From positions 1-14,357 of the forward strand of contig JAEWHR010000208.1 of the NCBI GenBank assembly GCA_023387655.1: a DNA stretch of 14,357 nucleotides, read 5' to 3'. This stretch comes from Bacillota bacterium. Its GTDB lineage: Bacteria; Bacillota; Clostridia; Lachnospirales; Lachnospiraceae. The translations under genes and the position numbers were made by a program. Below are positions 1 through 6,904 of the stretch, one piece after another. The notes under the pieces were generated by a model. It saw only the letters and a list, made by a program, of their open reading frames with translations, did no database searches and was not told where the DNA came from. Positions within the stretch are counted from its first letter, which is position 1, and each line of letters opens with the position of its first letter.

Positions 1-1794
1 CTTCCAGCTATTGTCACTATCATGCTTTCTCTTGGTGTTCAAAGAATGGCTAAGAAAAATGCAATTATCAGGAAATTACCTGCAGTAGAAACACTAGGTA
101 GTGCAACCTTTATCTGCTCCGATAAAACAGGAACATTGACTCAAAACGTTATGACGGTAACTCATATCGCTTCCATGAAAGGAATAGAACCAGAAAACAA
201 TGTATTCGGAAAACAGCTTTTAGAATATGCTGCATTATGTAATGATGCTTATCCTTCTGGTAGTTCCGCTGAGATAATCGGCGAGCCTACAGAAAAAGCT
301 TTATTAGTAGCAGCAACAAGAAACGGTTATGAAAAGAATGCTCTTGATAAGAAGCATCCAAGAATCAGAGAAATACCTTTTGACTCTGCAAGGAAATTAA
401 TGACGACTGTGCACCAAGAAGCGGATGGTCGCTATCTAATTATAACCAAAGGTGCTTATGATGTTTTATTAATGCATTGCAACAAGGTAATTGACAATGG
501 TAAAGTAGAAAATTTTACTCAATCACATAAAGTAAAGTTTGATCGAAGCAACCTCTCAATGGCAGAAAAAGCTCTTCGTGTTATTGCTGTCGCTTATAAA
601 TATGTTGATCGAAATCCAAACGGTATGACCGATTCTAGCCTGGAACAAGACCTAACATTACTTGGGCTTTTAGGTATGATTGACCCTCCAAGAGATGAAG
701 TAAAAGGCGCTGTTTCTATGTGTAAATCTGCTGGAATTACCCCTGTTATGATCACGGGGGATCATATCTTGACTGCATGTGCAATCGCAAAAGCACTTGG
801 TATCCTTTCAGAAACTGAAGCAGAAAGTGTAAAACCACAACAAAGTAAGATTTATGGTAATAAAAATCGTGGTGAGAACTTAAAAGCATGTGCTATCACC
901 GGCGAACAATTAAGCCATATGACTGACAAAGAGCTAGAAGATAACATTTATCAATATAAAGTATTCGCACGTGTTTCTCCAGCACACAAAGTTCGCATTG
1001 TAAAAGCATTACAAAAACGTGGTGAAGTTGTAGCGATGACGGGCGATGGTGTCAATGATGCACCTGCATTAAAGGCTGCTGATATCGGATGTGCTATGGG
1101 AAAAGGCGGAACAGATGTTGCTAAAAATGCTGCAGATATGATTTTAGCAGATGATAACTTTGCAACCATTGTCGCCGCTGTAAAAGAGGGCCGCGGTATT
1201 TATGATAATATACGAAAATCCATTCACTTCCTGCTTTCTAGTAATATAGGTGAGATTATTACAATTTTTATAGCAATTTTATTTGGACTTCCAGCACCAT
1301 TACTTGCGGTTCAATTACTATGGGTTAATCTTGTTACGGACTCACTGCCTGCAATTGCACTCGGTGTCGAACCAGCACCGGATGATATTATGAGCAAACC
1401 TCCAATTTCTCCAAAGAAGGGTATGTTTAGTGATGGTCTTGTCTTTAAGATTATCTTTGAAGGTGCAATGGTTGGCTCTCTTGCTCTTATTGCTTATACC
1501 ATTGGTGGGAGAACGATGGCATTTACTGTATTAAGTCTTTCTCAACTCTTTCACGCATTTAACATGCGAAGTGAGCATTCTATCTTTAAGATTGGAATCT
1601 TTCGTAATAAACAAATGGTTATTTCATTCTTAGTTTGCACCTTTATGCAAATTGTAGTTGTTTCCTGGAAACCGCTGACGAAGATTTTTAAAGTTACACC
1701 AATGCTGCCCTTCCAGTGGCTTATAGTGTTCCTATTATCCATCATACCAATTATTGTCGTTGAATTACAAAAATCTATTACAAACAAGACTTGA
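1..1794 (+). CDS. Calcium-translocating P-type ATPase (PMCA/SERCA type), 5'-truncated by window edge
   Basis: The frame is open from base 1, and the first visible residues (LPAIVTI, then GVQRM) are the end of the M4 'PEGLPAIVTI' motif, so the start and roughly the first third (A domain, M1 to M4) lie outside the window. About 597 residues are visible. The phosphorylation motif DKTGT starts at base 121, a KGA nucleotide-binding motif lies near base 450, and the hinge TGDGVND is at about 1039-1059. Membrane helices M5 to M10 follow from about 1210. M5 has NIGE and M6 has NLVTD, the positions that bind Ca2+ in SERCA (N768, E771, N796, D800), so an ATP-driven Ca2+ export role in the cytoplasmic membrane is well supported. 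The M7-M8 loop (IGGRTMAF) looks short. The family assignment is secure; the ion specificity rests on these residues. Confidence 0.93.
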   Translation, partial: LPAIVTIMLSLGVQRMAKKNAIIRKLPAVETLGSATFICSDKTGTLTQNVMTVTHIASMKGIEPENNVFGKQLLEYAALCNDAYPSGSSAEIIGEPTEKALLVAATRNGYEKNALDKKHPRIREIPFDSARKLMTTVHQEADGRYLIITKGAYDVLLMHCNKVIDNGKVENFTQSHKVKFDRSNLSMAEKALRVIAVAYKYVDRNPNGMTDSSLEQDLTLLGLLGMIDPPRDEVKGAVSMCKSAGITPVMITGDHILTACAIAKALGILSETEAESVKPQQSKIYGNKNRGENLKACAITGEQLSHMTDKELEDNIYQYKVFARVSPAHKVRIVKALQKRGEVVAMTGDGVNDAPALKAADIGCAMGKGGTDVAKNAADMILADDNFATIVAAVKEGRGIYDNIRKSIHFLLSSNIGEIITIFIAILFGLPAPLLAVQLLWVNLVTDSLPAIALGVEPAPDDIMSKPPISPKKGMFSDGLVFKIIFEGAMVGSLALIAYTIGGRTMAFTVLSLSQLFHAFNMRSEHSIFKIGIFRNKQMVISFLVCTFMQIVVVSWKPLTKIFKVTPMLPFQWLIVFLLSIIPIIVVELQKSITNKT

Positions 1795-1807
1795 TTACAT
1801 AAAATTA

Positions 1808-1879
1808 AATGCGTGAACTAGCAATTCAAATAGTAAGTTTTTCTTACCTTCTCATTAAGGAGATGCTAGTTCACGCATT
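1808..1879. terminator. 16-bp perfect inverted repeat between convergent genes, probable bidirectional terminator
   Basis: The arms AATGCGTGAACTAGCA (1808-1823) and TGCTAGTTCACGCATT (1864-1879) are exactly complementary. The 40-nt spacer contains a small inner stem, GTAAG/CTTAC (1833-1837 and 1843-1847). The element sits between the convergent ATPase and thioesterase genes. It is followed by moderately T-rich DNA on both strands rather than a clean T run. The large loop is unusual for an intrinsic terminator. Confidence 0.5.
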
Positions 1880-1887
1880 CGTATTCT

Positions 1888-2379
1888 TTATTCTGATTTC
1901 TCACTACCTAATTCTAACAATTCCTTAAATATCTGATATACCTCAGGCTTTTCCTTTGCTAAGCGAAACATCTTATAGTCTGAATTTAAAAAGCAATGTT
2001 TCGTTTCTCCTACTGTACATAATTTTCCTGTTACCGAGTCGATAATTTGATATGCTACTGTTAGCTTAACACCATTAAACTCTGTTACTCTTGGAAGAAT
2101 CGTTACAATATCATTAAATCTTACCATTGATTTATACTCACAGTTCACGCCGATTACTGGAATCACAACTCCGCACTCTTCCATCTTCTGATAAGTAAAT
2201 CCTACTTGCTCAAGTAAATCTGTTCTTGCTTCTTCAAACCAACGAATGTAATTTGAATGATGAACAATTCCCATCTGATCTGTTTCATAATATTGTACTT
2301 TATGTTGATATGCTTTTATCTCTTCTTTTATCTCTTTTTTTATTTCTTCTTTTATTTCTTCTTTTATCTCTTCTTTCAC
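1888..2379 (-). CDS. Acyl-CoA thioesterase, YbgC/4HBT hot-dog family
   Basis: This 163-residue protein is a single hot-dog domain enzyme predicted to hydrolyse acyl-CoA thioesters in the cytoplasm. The YbgC/FadM signature runs through residues 30-52 (YYETDQMGIVHHSNY, then RWFEEAR). Asp34 occupies the catalytic position and is followed by the helix that starts the hot-dog fold. The start is GTG at 2377-2379, chosen because an AGGAGGT site lies 7 nt upstream and no better start exists. The N terminus carries an unusual extension of five KEEI-type repeats (residues 2-21) before the conserved domain. The gene begins 46 nt after the YwlG-like gene and is probably cotranscribed with it. The substrate cannot be told from the sequence. 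Confidence 0.88.
   Translation of the reverse strand: MKEEIKEEIKEEIKKEIKEEIKAYQHKVQYYETDQMGIVHHSNYIRWFEEARTDLLEQVGFTYQKMEECGVVIPVIGVNCEYKSMVRFNDIVTILPRVTEFNGVKLTVAYQIIDSVTGKLCTVGETKHCFLNSDYKMFRLAKEKPEVYQIFKELLELGSEKSE
2317..2376 (-). repeat. Five 12-nt in-frame tandem repeats encoding KEEI units
   Basis: On the minus strand five units of the form AAAGAAGARATA follow directly after the GTG start codon. One unit has AAA in place of GAA, giving KKEI. Unit length is a multiple of three, so slippage would change protein length by four residues without a frameshift. The encoded stretch is lysine/glutamate-rich and should be helical. Confidence 0.85.
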
Positions 2380-2386
2380 TTGCTCT

Positions 2387-2393
2387 ACCTCCT
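2387..2393 (-). promoter_or_regulatory. Shine-Dalgarno AGGAGGT deciding the GTG start of the thioesterase
   Basis: The minus strand reads AGGAGGT, then 7 nt, then GTG. This near-perfect site fixes the start upstream of the KEEI repeat, so the repeat is expected to be translated. Confidence 0.8.
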
Positions 2394-2425
2394 AATCTGT
2401 GGTTCCGTCTTTCGTATCATTCTTT

Positions 2426-2977
2426 TTATCGATGTTCTCCTTGGTAAATTGCTCTTTCTCCACCAATAAATTTTGGTCTAGTTCTGGCACATACCAAATT
2501 TGCCTCCCCTATCTTAGTGATACTAAGACGAACTGGGACCGCTACCCTCTTTAAATGCATACCAATTAAAGTATCTCCGATATCCATTCCTGCTGTTGCT
2601 TTTATTTCTTCCACTGCTACAGGAGAGTTCATATGCTCATATACTGTCGTAGCAAATGAGCCACCGGCATGTGGTTGTGGTACAACACTTACAACTTCAT
2701 ATCCATAATAAACAGCAGCTTCCTCTTCCAGAATCAAAGCACGATTTAGATGCTCACAACACTGTGCCGCTAGATAGATTCCATGCTTTGAAAGAATCGG
2801 TGATATTGCATCATATACAGCTTTTGCTGCAGATATCGCACTACTTGTCCCAATTTTCTTTCCAACTATTTCACTAGAGGAACAACCAACAACCAGTATA
2901 TCTCTCTTTTTTAATCCTGCCATTTCAATCAGTTCTAACACCGCTTGTTCGGCACTTTTCTTTATTGCTTCTATCAT
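2426..2977 (-). CDS. YwlG-like UPF0340 / TIGR01440 family protein
   Basis: This 183-residue protein matches the conserved UPF0340 (Bacillus YwlG, TIGR01440) family in length and recognisable blocks. These are VVGCSSSEIVGKKIGTSS near residues 30-47, AAQCCEHLNRALILE near 70-84, the PQPHAGGSFA block near 100-109, and a C-terminal ARTRPKFIGGERAIY block. The role of the family is not established. The protein is soluble, with no signal peptide or membrane helix. ATG at 2975-2977 is preceded by a modest AAAGG site. It is the first gene of a probable two-gene unit with the thioesterase, with a promoter candidate at 3009-3037. Confidence 0.87.
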   Translation of the reverse strand: MIEAIKKSAEQAVLELIEMAGLKKRDILVVGCSSSEIVGKKIGTSSAISAAKAVYDAISPILSKHGIYLAAQCCEHLNRALILEEEAAVYYGYEVVSVVPQPHAGGSFATTVYEHMNSPVAVEEIKATAGMDIGDTLIGMHLKRVAVPVRLSITKIGEANLVCARTRPKFIGGERAIYQGEHR

Positions 2978-3008
2978 AATATCCGACCTTTCTACGTTGT
3001 TTCTAACT

Positions 3009-3037
3009 ATTATAGCTCAATTTTAGGGTTATGAAAA
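3009..3037 (-). promoter_or_regulatory. Candidate sigma-A promoter for the ywlG-like/thioesterase unit
   Basis: On the minus strand TTTTCA (3032-3037, 4 of 6 matches to TTGACA), a 17-nt spacer and a perfect TATAAT (3009-3014) lie about 31 nt before the ATG. Spacing is ideal and the -10 is perfect; the -35 is weak. Confidence 0.6.
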
Positions 3038-3116
3038 GGGAAAAGAGTACTAGAAAAAGGAACTAATTTTTTGAATATAATTTATATAAGAGAATGAACT
3101 TGACAAGGGATATCGT

Positions 3117-3212
3117 ATGGATTACGATTATCCTATGGAAAATGTTTTTAGATACCCTGCTGTAGATGCAGTTATCACCACATTTTATCGAATCAATACG
3201 AGGTCTTTATGA
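3117..3212 (+). CDS. Tiny hypothetical ORF (31 aa), possibly coupled to the next
   Basis: The ORF begins MDYDYPMENVFRYPAVD and is rich in Tyr, Phe and Val. An AAGGGA site lies 6 nt before the ATG, and the stop overlaps the next start in an ATGA arrangement typical of translational coupling. I do not recognise it. The reading looks protein-like rather than random, but so short a frame could equally be the 5' piece of a gene split by a frameshift at 3209-3212. No function is proposed. Confidence 0.35.
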   Translation: MDYDYPMENVFRYPAVDAVITTFYRINTRSL

Positions 3213-3412
3213 AGAATACAAAATCATCCACCTATGAACCAATACTACCATATGACATTACCTATGGTGAAGAACGTCAATTATACAATAACATGGCATA
3301 TGCCTGTGATCCAATCTTATGCAACAAAGAAACAGTTCATATGGTCAGTGGAAATATCATTAAGTATTATGAATGCTTACCATCGAAACCATTAAAAATA
3401 GGAGGAGTATAA
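3209..3412 (+). CDS. Small hypothetical protein (67 aa), unrecognised
   Basis: The product begins MKNTKSSTYEPILPYDITYG and is rich in Tyr, Asn and Pro, with three Cys. It has no signal peptide, membrane helix or motif that I know. A GAGGT site lies just upstream of the ATG, the start overlaps the stop of the preceding tiny ORF, and the stop codon sits inside the stem of a strong terminator at 3394-3428. That last point argues for a genuine plus-strand transcription unit. The Tyr-rich composition recalls small spore-coat proteins, but this is only an impression. It may also be the 3' part of a frameshifted gene that began at 3117. Confidence 0.45.
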   Translation: MKNTKSSTYEPILPYDITYGEERQLYNNMAYACDPILCNKETVHMVSGNIIKYYECLPSKPLKIGGV

Positions 3413-3428
3413 CTCCCCCTATTTTTTT
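3394..3428. terminator. Intrinsic terminator overlapping the stop codon of the 67-aa ORF
   Basis: AAAAATAGG and GGAGT (3394-3408, one A between) pair with ACTCC and CCTATTTTT (3412-3426, one C between), leaving a 3-nt loop and a run of eight Ts at 3422-3429. Read on the minus strand it ends in five Ts, so it may also terminate eno transcription about 170 nt after the eno stop. Confidence 0.8.
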
Positions 3429-3447
3429 TCATTTCTTTCGTAAAAGC

Positions 3448-3602
3448 AATCTTATCGCAAAATATTTTTTCTATAAAAATAATCCTAGCAAAGTTATTAT
3501 TTTTATAAAGCAGTTCTATAGCAAAGACTTTATTTTTATAAAACACTTCTATAGCAATTACTTTATTTTTATAAAATACTTCTATAGCAAATACTTTATT
3601 TT
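3448..3602. repeat. 33-nt tandem repeat array abutting the 3' end of eno
   Basis: Clear 33-nt units begin at 3481, 3514, 3547 and 3580, with a more degenerate unit at 3448-3480. The core TTCTATAGCAAA is followed by CTTTATTTTTATAAAA (2-nt gap). The last unit is cut short by the eno stop codon (TAA on the minus strand, 3596-3598), so the array is effectively the 3' untranslated region of eno. Units differ at several bases. There are no unique spacers, so this is not a CRISPR array. Confidence 0.85.
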
Positions 3603-4909
3603 AAGACTTTAAATGCTTTTTTACCTGGATAAATAGCTGCCTGCCCTAATTCTTGTTCAATACGAAGTAACTGATTGTATTTTGCAACACGATCACTTCT
3701 AGAAGGTGCACCAGTTTTAATCTGTCCAGCATTTGTAGCTACCGCGATATCTGCAATTGTAGTATCTTCTGTCTCACCAGAACGATGAGAAATAATCGCT
3801 GTCCAACCCTGATTCTTTGTCATCTCAATTGCATTTAATGTTTCAGTTAGAGAACCAATTTGATTAAACTTAATTAATACCGAGTTTGATATATCTTCTT
3901 TAATTCCCTTTGTTATACGATTTGTATTAGTAACGAATAAATCATCACCTACAAGCTGTATACGATTGCCTAGACGATTTGTTAACTTCTTCCAACCTTC
4001 CCAGTCTTCTTCTGCCAAACCATCTTCTAAGGATAAAATAGGATATTTGTCACATAAATTCTCCCAATAATCAATCATCTCATCTACAGTCTTTAACTCA
4101 CCCGACTTCCAGAACAGATAGTTTCCTTCTTTTCCAATCTTCTTTGCTTCATCATACATCTCAGTTGCTGCAGCATCCATAGCAATATAAAAATCAGAAC
4201 CTGGTTCAAATCCTGCCTTCTTAATTGCTTCTACAATATATTGAAGTGCTTGCTCGTCCGAACTAAATTTAGGTGCAAATCCACCTTCATCACCTACTGC
4301 AGTTACATAACCATCTTCTTTTAATAATTTCTTTAAGGTATGAAATACTGTAGTACTATGCTCTAATGCTTCTGAGAAACTCTTAGCACCTACTGGCATA
4401 ATCATAAACTCTTGAATATTTAAACTAGAGTCTGCATGCTTACCACCATTAATAATATTCATCATAGGTACAGGAAGAGTTCTTGCATTGGTACCACCAA
4501 GATATTGGTATAGTGGTAAGGAAACCGCAGTAGCTGCTGCTTTTGCTGTTGCAAGTGAAACTGCAAGAATTGCATTCGCACCAAGTTTTCCCTTATTATC
4601 TGTGCCATCAGCATCAATCATTGCTGCATCAATCTCAACCTGATTTAATGGATTTCTTCCACAAACAGCTTCTGATAATTCTTTTTTCACGTGTTCTACT
4701 GCATTTAAAACGCCATTACCAAGATAGCGGCTCTTATCTCCATCTCTTAATTCTACTGCCTCAAATGCACCTGTAGATGCACCAGAAGGCGCTGCAGCCA
4801 TTCCTACACTACCATCACTTAAGATAACTTCTGCCTCCACCGTTGGATTTCCTCTAGAGTCTAAAATTTCTCTACCTTTTACTTTTTCAATGCTTAGTAA
4901 TTTTTTCAT
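3596..4909 (-). CDS. eno: Enolase (phosphopyruvate hydratase)
   Basis: Enolase interconverts 2-phosphoglycerate and phosphoenolpyruvate in glycolysis; it is cytoplasmic and Mg2+-dependent. The 437-residue product is full length. It shows REILDSRGNPTVE (13-25), the SGAST loop (42-46), GDEGGFAP with the acid Glu208, Mg2+ ligands Asp245, Glu295 and Asp322, the catalytic Lys347 in LIKFNQIGS, and the signature SHRSGETED (374-382). I chose ATG at 4907-4909 because GAGGT lies 6 nt upstream. A start 12 nt earlier (4921) would place this ribosome binding site inside the gene. The gene stands alone, with a 3' tail of 33-nt repeats and a possible promoter at 5075-5102. A small GC-rich stem (GGCG/CGCC, 4926-4938) precedes the ribosome binding site. 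Confidence 0.98.
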   Translation of the reverse strand: MKKLLSIEKVKGREILDSRGNPTVEAEVILSDGSVGMAAAPSGASTGAFEAVELRDGDKSRYLGNGVLNAVEHVKKELSEAVCGRNPLNQVEIDAAMIDADGTDNKGKLGANAILAVSLATAKAAATAVSLPLYQYLGGTNARTLPVPMMNIINGGKHADSSLNIQEFMIMPVGAKSFSEALEHSTTVFHTLKKLLKEDGYVTAVGDEGGFAPKFSSDEQALQYIVEAIKKAGFEPGSDFYIAMDAAATEMYDEAKKIGKEGNYLFWKSGELKTVDEMIDYWENLCDKYPILSLEDGLAEEDWEGWKKLTNRLGNRIQLVGDDLFVTNTNRITKGIKEDISNSVLIKFNQIGSLTETLNAIEMTKNQGWTAIISHRSGETEDTTIADIAVATNAGQIKTGAPSRSDRVAKYNQLLRIEQELGQAAIYPGKKAFKVLK

Positions 4910-5074
4910 AATTAACCTCATTTCTGGCGCTTCACGCCTTTAAATTATATTGGCATATAAATGTAAACCACTTATTTCCATCTGAAAAGTTATCAAGCTT
5001 TTCTTATAAACAAAAACCTCTCTCACTCATTTATAACCATAACTATGCGTCTCTATACTAGTATTATAATAAAT

Positions 5075-5102
5075 AGTATATCATTTACTTTCTAAACTTC
5101 AA
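5075..5102 (-). promoter_or_regulatory. Candidate eno promoter with extended -10
   Basis: The minus strand reads TTGAAG (5097-5102), 16 nt, TATACT (5075-5080), with TGA directly before the -10 giving a TGN extension. It would leave a leader of about 160 nt. Several other AT-rich -10-like sequences are nearby, so this is only the best candidate. Confidence 0.4.
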
Positions 5103-5198
5103 TACTTTTCATCATAATTATTAAAATATTCCTATCATTTCGATATGAATACTAAGTATTTCATTATAATTCATAGATTATCAAACAATTGATAAATT

Positions 5199-5231
5199 AA
5201 TAGGAGATTACTCGCGGAGTAATCTCCTATT
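5199..5231. repeat. Perfect 15-bp inverted repeat with GCG loop
   Basis: AATAGGAGATTACTC (5199-5213) pairs perfectly with GAGTAATCTCCTATT (5217-5231). Further pairing (AATT/AATT) extends outward after a one-base bulge. Neither strand has a proper T run after it, so it is not a standard intrinsic terminator. It lies between the wall-hydrolase terminator and the eno promoter region. Confidence 0.75.
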
Positions 5232-5236
5232 TAATT

Positions 5237-5282
5237 AAAAAAAGAGTGTTGCAACTCATAAGGTAATGAATTTTTGCAACAC
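5237..5282 (-). terminator. Intrinsic terminator of the wall hydrolase gene
   Basis: On the minus strand GTGTTGCAA and TTGCAACAC (5246-5254 and 5274-5282) form a 9-bp stem around a 19-nt loop that holds a further TCAT/ATGA pairing. A TCTTTTTTT tail follows (T run at 5237-5243). It lies about 50 nt after the stop codon of the gene ending at 5332. Confidence 0.8.
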
Positions 5283-5331
5283 CCCTTAGGGTATCTTTCG
5301 TATTAATTATCTATTTTGAACTCTTAATTAT

Positions 5332-6795
5332 TTATCTTGAATAAAAGCAGTGACTGCCTAAAATGTAATATTTTTTGTAACTTGAAGTTTTTGCTCTGTT
5401 TTTCATCATGAAATACATATAATCACCAATATTGTTGTTACCTGCAAGTGCTTCTATGGCTGCTTTCTTACAACTTTCGGTTACTTTAGATTTGAACTTT
5501 TCAACACGTCCGGAATTAGCTCCAGAAAATTGACCTGGTGCATATACAACGTCATGAATAGTATCTCCCCAATAACCATCTAGCATTCGGTTGACTACAA
5601 CATTAGCTACTGCCAACTGTCCTTCATAGGATTCTCCAAGAGCTTCCATCGCTACTACAGTAGCAAGAAGGTAAATTTCTTCGTCAGATACTTTAATCGC
5701 TGCACGATTAGTATTGGCAGGTTTATGCTTTTTCGCTTCTTCTAATTCTTTTGCTATCTGTGCAGCTTTTTTAGCTTCTTCAATCTCATCGATTGTTATC
5801 GCTGTTTTTAACTTGAACACAGATTCAGATAACTCTTTACTAACATAGCCGATTTGGCTATCATCATATTGAATCGCATACCATTCGTCATTGTCTTTTT
5901 CAGAGACATGAACAAAACTATCCTCACTATTGGCTTTCGTTAATATCTCTCCTGTTAAATCAGGGGATTTTCTAATATTAACCGAGCCAGCTGTAATAAC
6001 AATCTGGTCAGCCTTTAGTTCCGATACAAGATTTCTTGCTTCTTCATCAAAATATAAGTATTGATTACTTGCATATCCGGTAACCTTGCCTGAGGTTATC
6101 TTCGTCCATTCTTCTCCACGCTCTACGATGGTAGCGTAAGAATTCTTATTTAATTGACCAACAACCGCTGCATCTGGATTAGCTTCACTGCGTATGTTTA
6201 AATATTCGTTTACCTTCGGTAGTACTTTCTCATACTCTTGTAAAGTTTCCATCAAACTAAATGTAACTATTTCCTCTTCAGGGTTAATACTTGCTGCAAC
6301 GCTTCCTTCCACGCTACTAGCAACTGCTCTCGCTATTACATTCTCTTGTACGGCTTTTTGTTCTAGATCTTTTTCTACTGTAACAATTGCATTTGCATCG
6401 TTTGCACTTTCATCGTTTGCATTTGTTTCGCTTATACTTTTTACCTTTGCGTTTGTATCAACTGTATCATCAACATTCGCATCATTCGCATTTGAATCTG
6501 CAATACTTGCAACTGCAAGATTTTCATTGTTGGAAGATATTAAACCATCTGAGTTGTTATCTTCATCAGTTAAAGAATACAATTCAGATTTTTCTGTATT
6601 CGCAAATTCATCCTGTTTCGATTTGGCAATCTCTAATTGATTCGCTTCATCATCCGAGGTATTTGTTGCAGTAATCTGTGAAACTTCTTCATAAGTATCA
6701 TTAATGCTATAGCAGGTAGTATCTGTTATTACCGTCGTAGCAAAAAAACATACTAACATCACAAGTATTACTGTAACCTTTGTTTTTGCTTTCAT
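5332..6795 (-). CDS. Secreted cell wall hydrolase: two SH3 domains plus SleB/CwlJ-type Hydrolase_2 domain
   Basis: The 487-residue protein starts with a Sec-type signal sequence (K2-K6 charges, hydrophobic 7-24). A long acidic low-complexity linker with NAND-like repeats follows (about 40-185). Then come two bacterial SH3 domains (about 192-250 and 262-325; landmarks LNIRSEAN and VNIRKSPD), a charged helical spacer (335-358), and a C-terminal Hydrolase_2 domain (about 375-487). That domain holds the SleB/CwlJ motif: MEALGESYEGQLAVANVVVNR with Glu384 as the likely catalytic residue, and QFS near 422. It is expected to cut peptidoglycan outside the membrane. The SH3 domains and the vegetative-type promoter suggest wall remodelling in growing cells rather than, or as well as, cortex lysis at germination. 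Chemistry in this family is lytic transglycosylase-like or muramidase-like. Confidence 0.9.
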   Translation of the reverse strand: MKAKTKVTVILVMLVCFFATTVITDTTCYSINDTYEEVSQITATNTSDDEANQLEIAKSKQDEFANTEKSELYSLTDEDNNSDGLISSNNENLAVASIADSNANDANVDDTVDTNAKVKSISETNANDESANDANAIVTVEKDLEQKAVQENVIARAVASSVEGSVAASINPEEEIVTFSLMETLQEYEKVLPKVNEYLNIRSEANPDAAVVGQLNKNSYATIVERGEEWTKITSGKVTGYASNQYLYFDEEARNLVSELKADQIVITAGSVNIRKSPDLTGEILTKANSEDSFVHVSEKDNDEWYAIQYDDSQIGYVSKELSESVFKLKTAITIDEIEEAKKAAQIAKELEEAKKHKPANTNRAAIKVSDEEIYLLATVVAMEALGESYEGQLAVANVVVNRMLDGYWGDTIHDVVYAPGQFSGANSGRVEKFKSKVTESCKKAAIEALAGNNNIGDYMYFMMKNRAKTSSYKKYYILGSHCFYSR

Positions 6796-6839
6796 ATTCG
6801 TACCTAATTCCTTTCGATGTTTTCTATCACGATCGAATT

Positions 6840-6853
6840 GTTACATTTGTAAC
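6840..6853. promoter_or_regulatory. 14-bp palindrome in the leader of the wall hydrolase gene
   Basis: GTTACA-TT-TGTAAC is a perfect dyad about 45 nt upstream of the ATG. It repeats the TGTAA/TGTTA half-sites of the WalR-like box 28 nt further upstream, but with different spacing and orientation. It could be a second protein-binding site. Confidence 0.4.
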
Positions 6854-6881
6854 ACCATCATGAATGAACTATCTCATAATT

Positions 6882-6898
6882 ATTACAGAAATATTACA
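6882..6898 (-). promoter_or_regulatory. WalR (YycF)-like box at the transcription start of the wall hydrolase
   Basis: The minus strand reads TGTAAT, ATTTC, TGTAAT: an exact match to the Bacillus WalR direct-repeat consensus TGTWAH-N5-TGTWAH. It starts 6 nt downstream of the -10 hexamer and so should cover about +1 to +17. In Bacillus, boxes placed like this repress, while boxes upstream of -35 activate. Binding here is inferred only from the sequence. Confidence 0.5.
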
Positions 6899-6904
6899 AA
6901 AGGA

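Noticed and set aside
2226..2469. Two Leu/Phe-rich plus-strand frames
   Set aside because: They are antisense readings of the KEEI repeat and the neighbouring thioesterase and YwlG-like genes.
3448..3602. CRISPR-like array
   Set aside because: The 33-nt units are directly adjacent with no unique spacers, they vary in sequence, and no cas genes are near. It is a tandem repeat.
3373..3612. Plus-strand 79-codon frame with FIFIK.FYSK repeats
   Set aside because: It crosses the terminator at 3394-3428 and is only a translation of the AT-rich 33-nt repeats. It has no ribosome binding site.
4926..4938. Regulatory hairpin GGCG/CGCC before the eno ribosome binding site
   Set aside because: A 4-bp stem is too short to claim a function, although it is noticeably GC-rich for this DNA.
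6194..6674. Ser/Phe/Ala-rich and His/Leu-rich plus-strand frames up to 148 codons
   Set aside because: They are antisense shadows of the low-complexity linker of the wall hydrolase.
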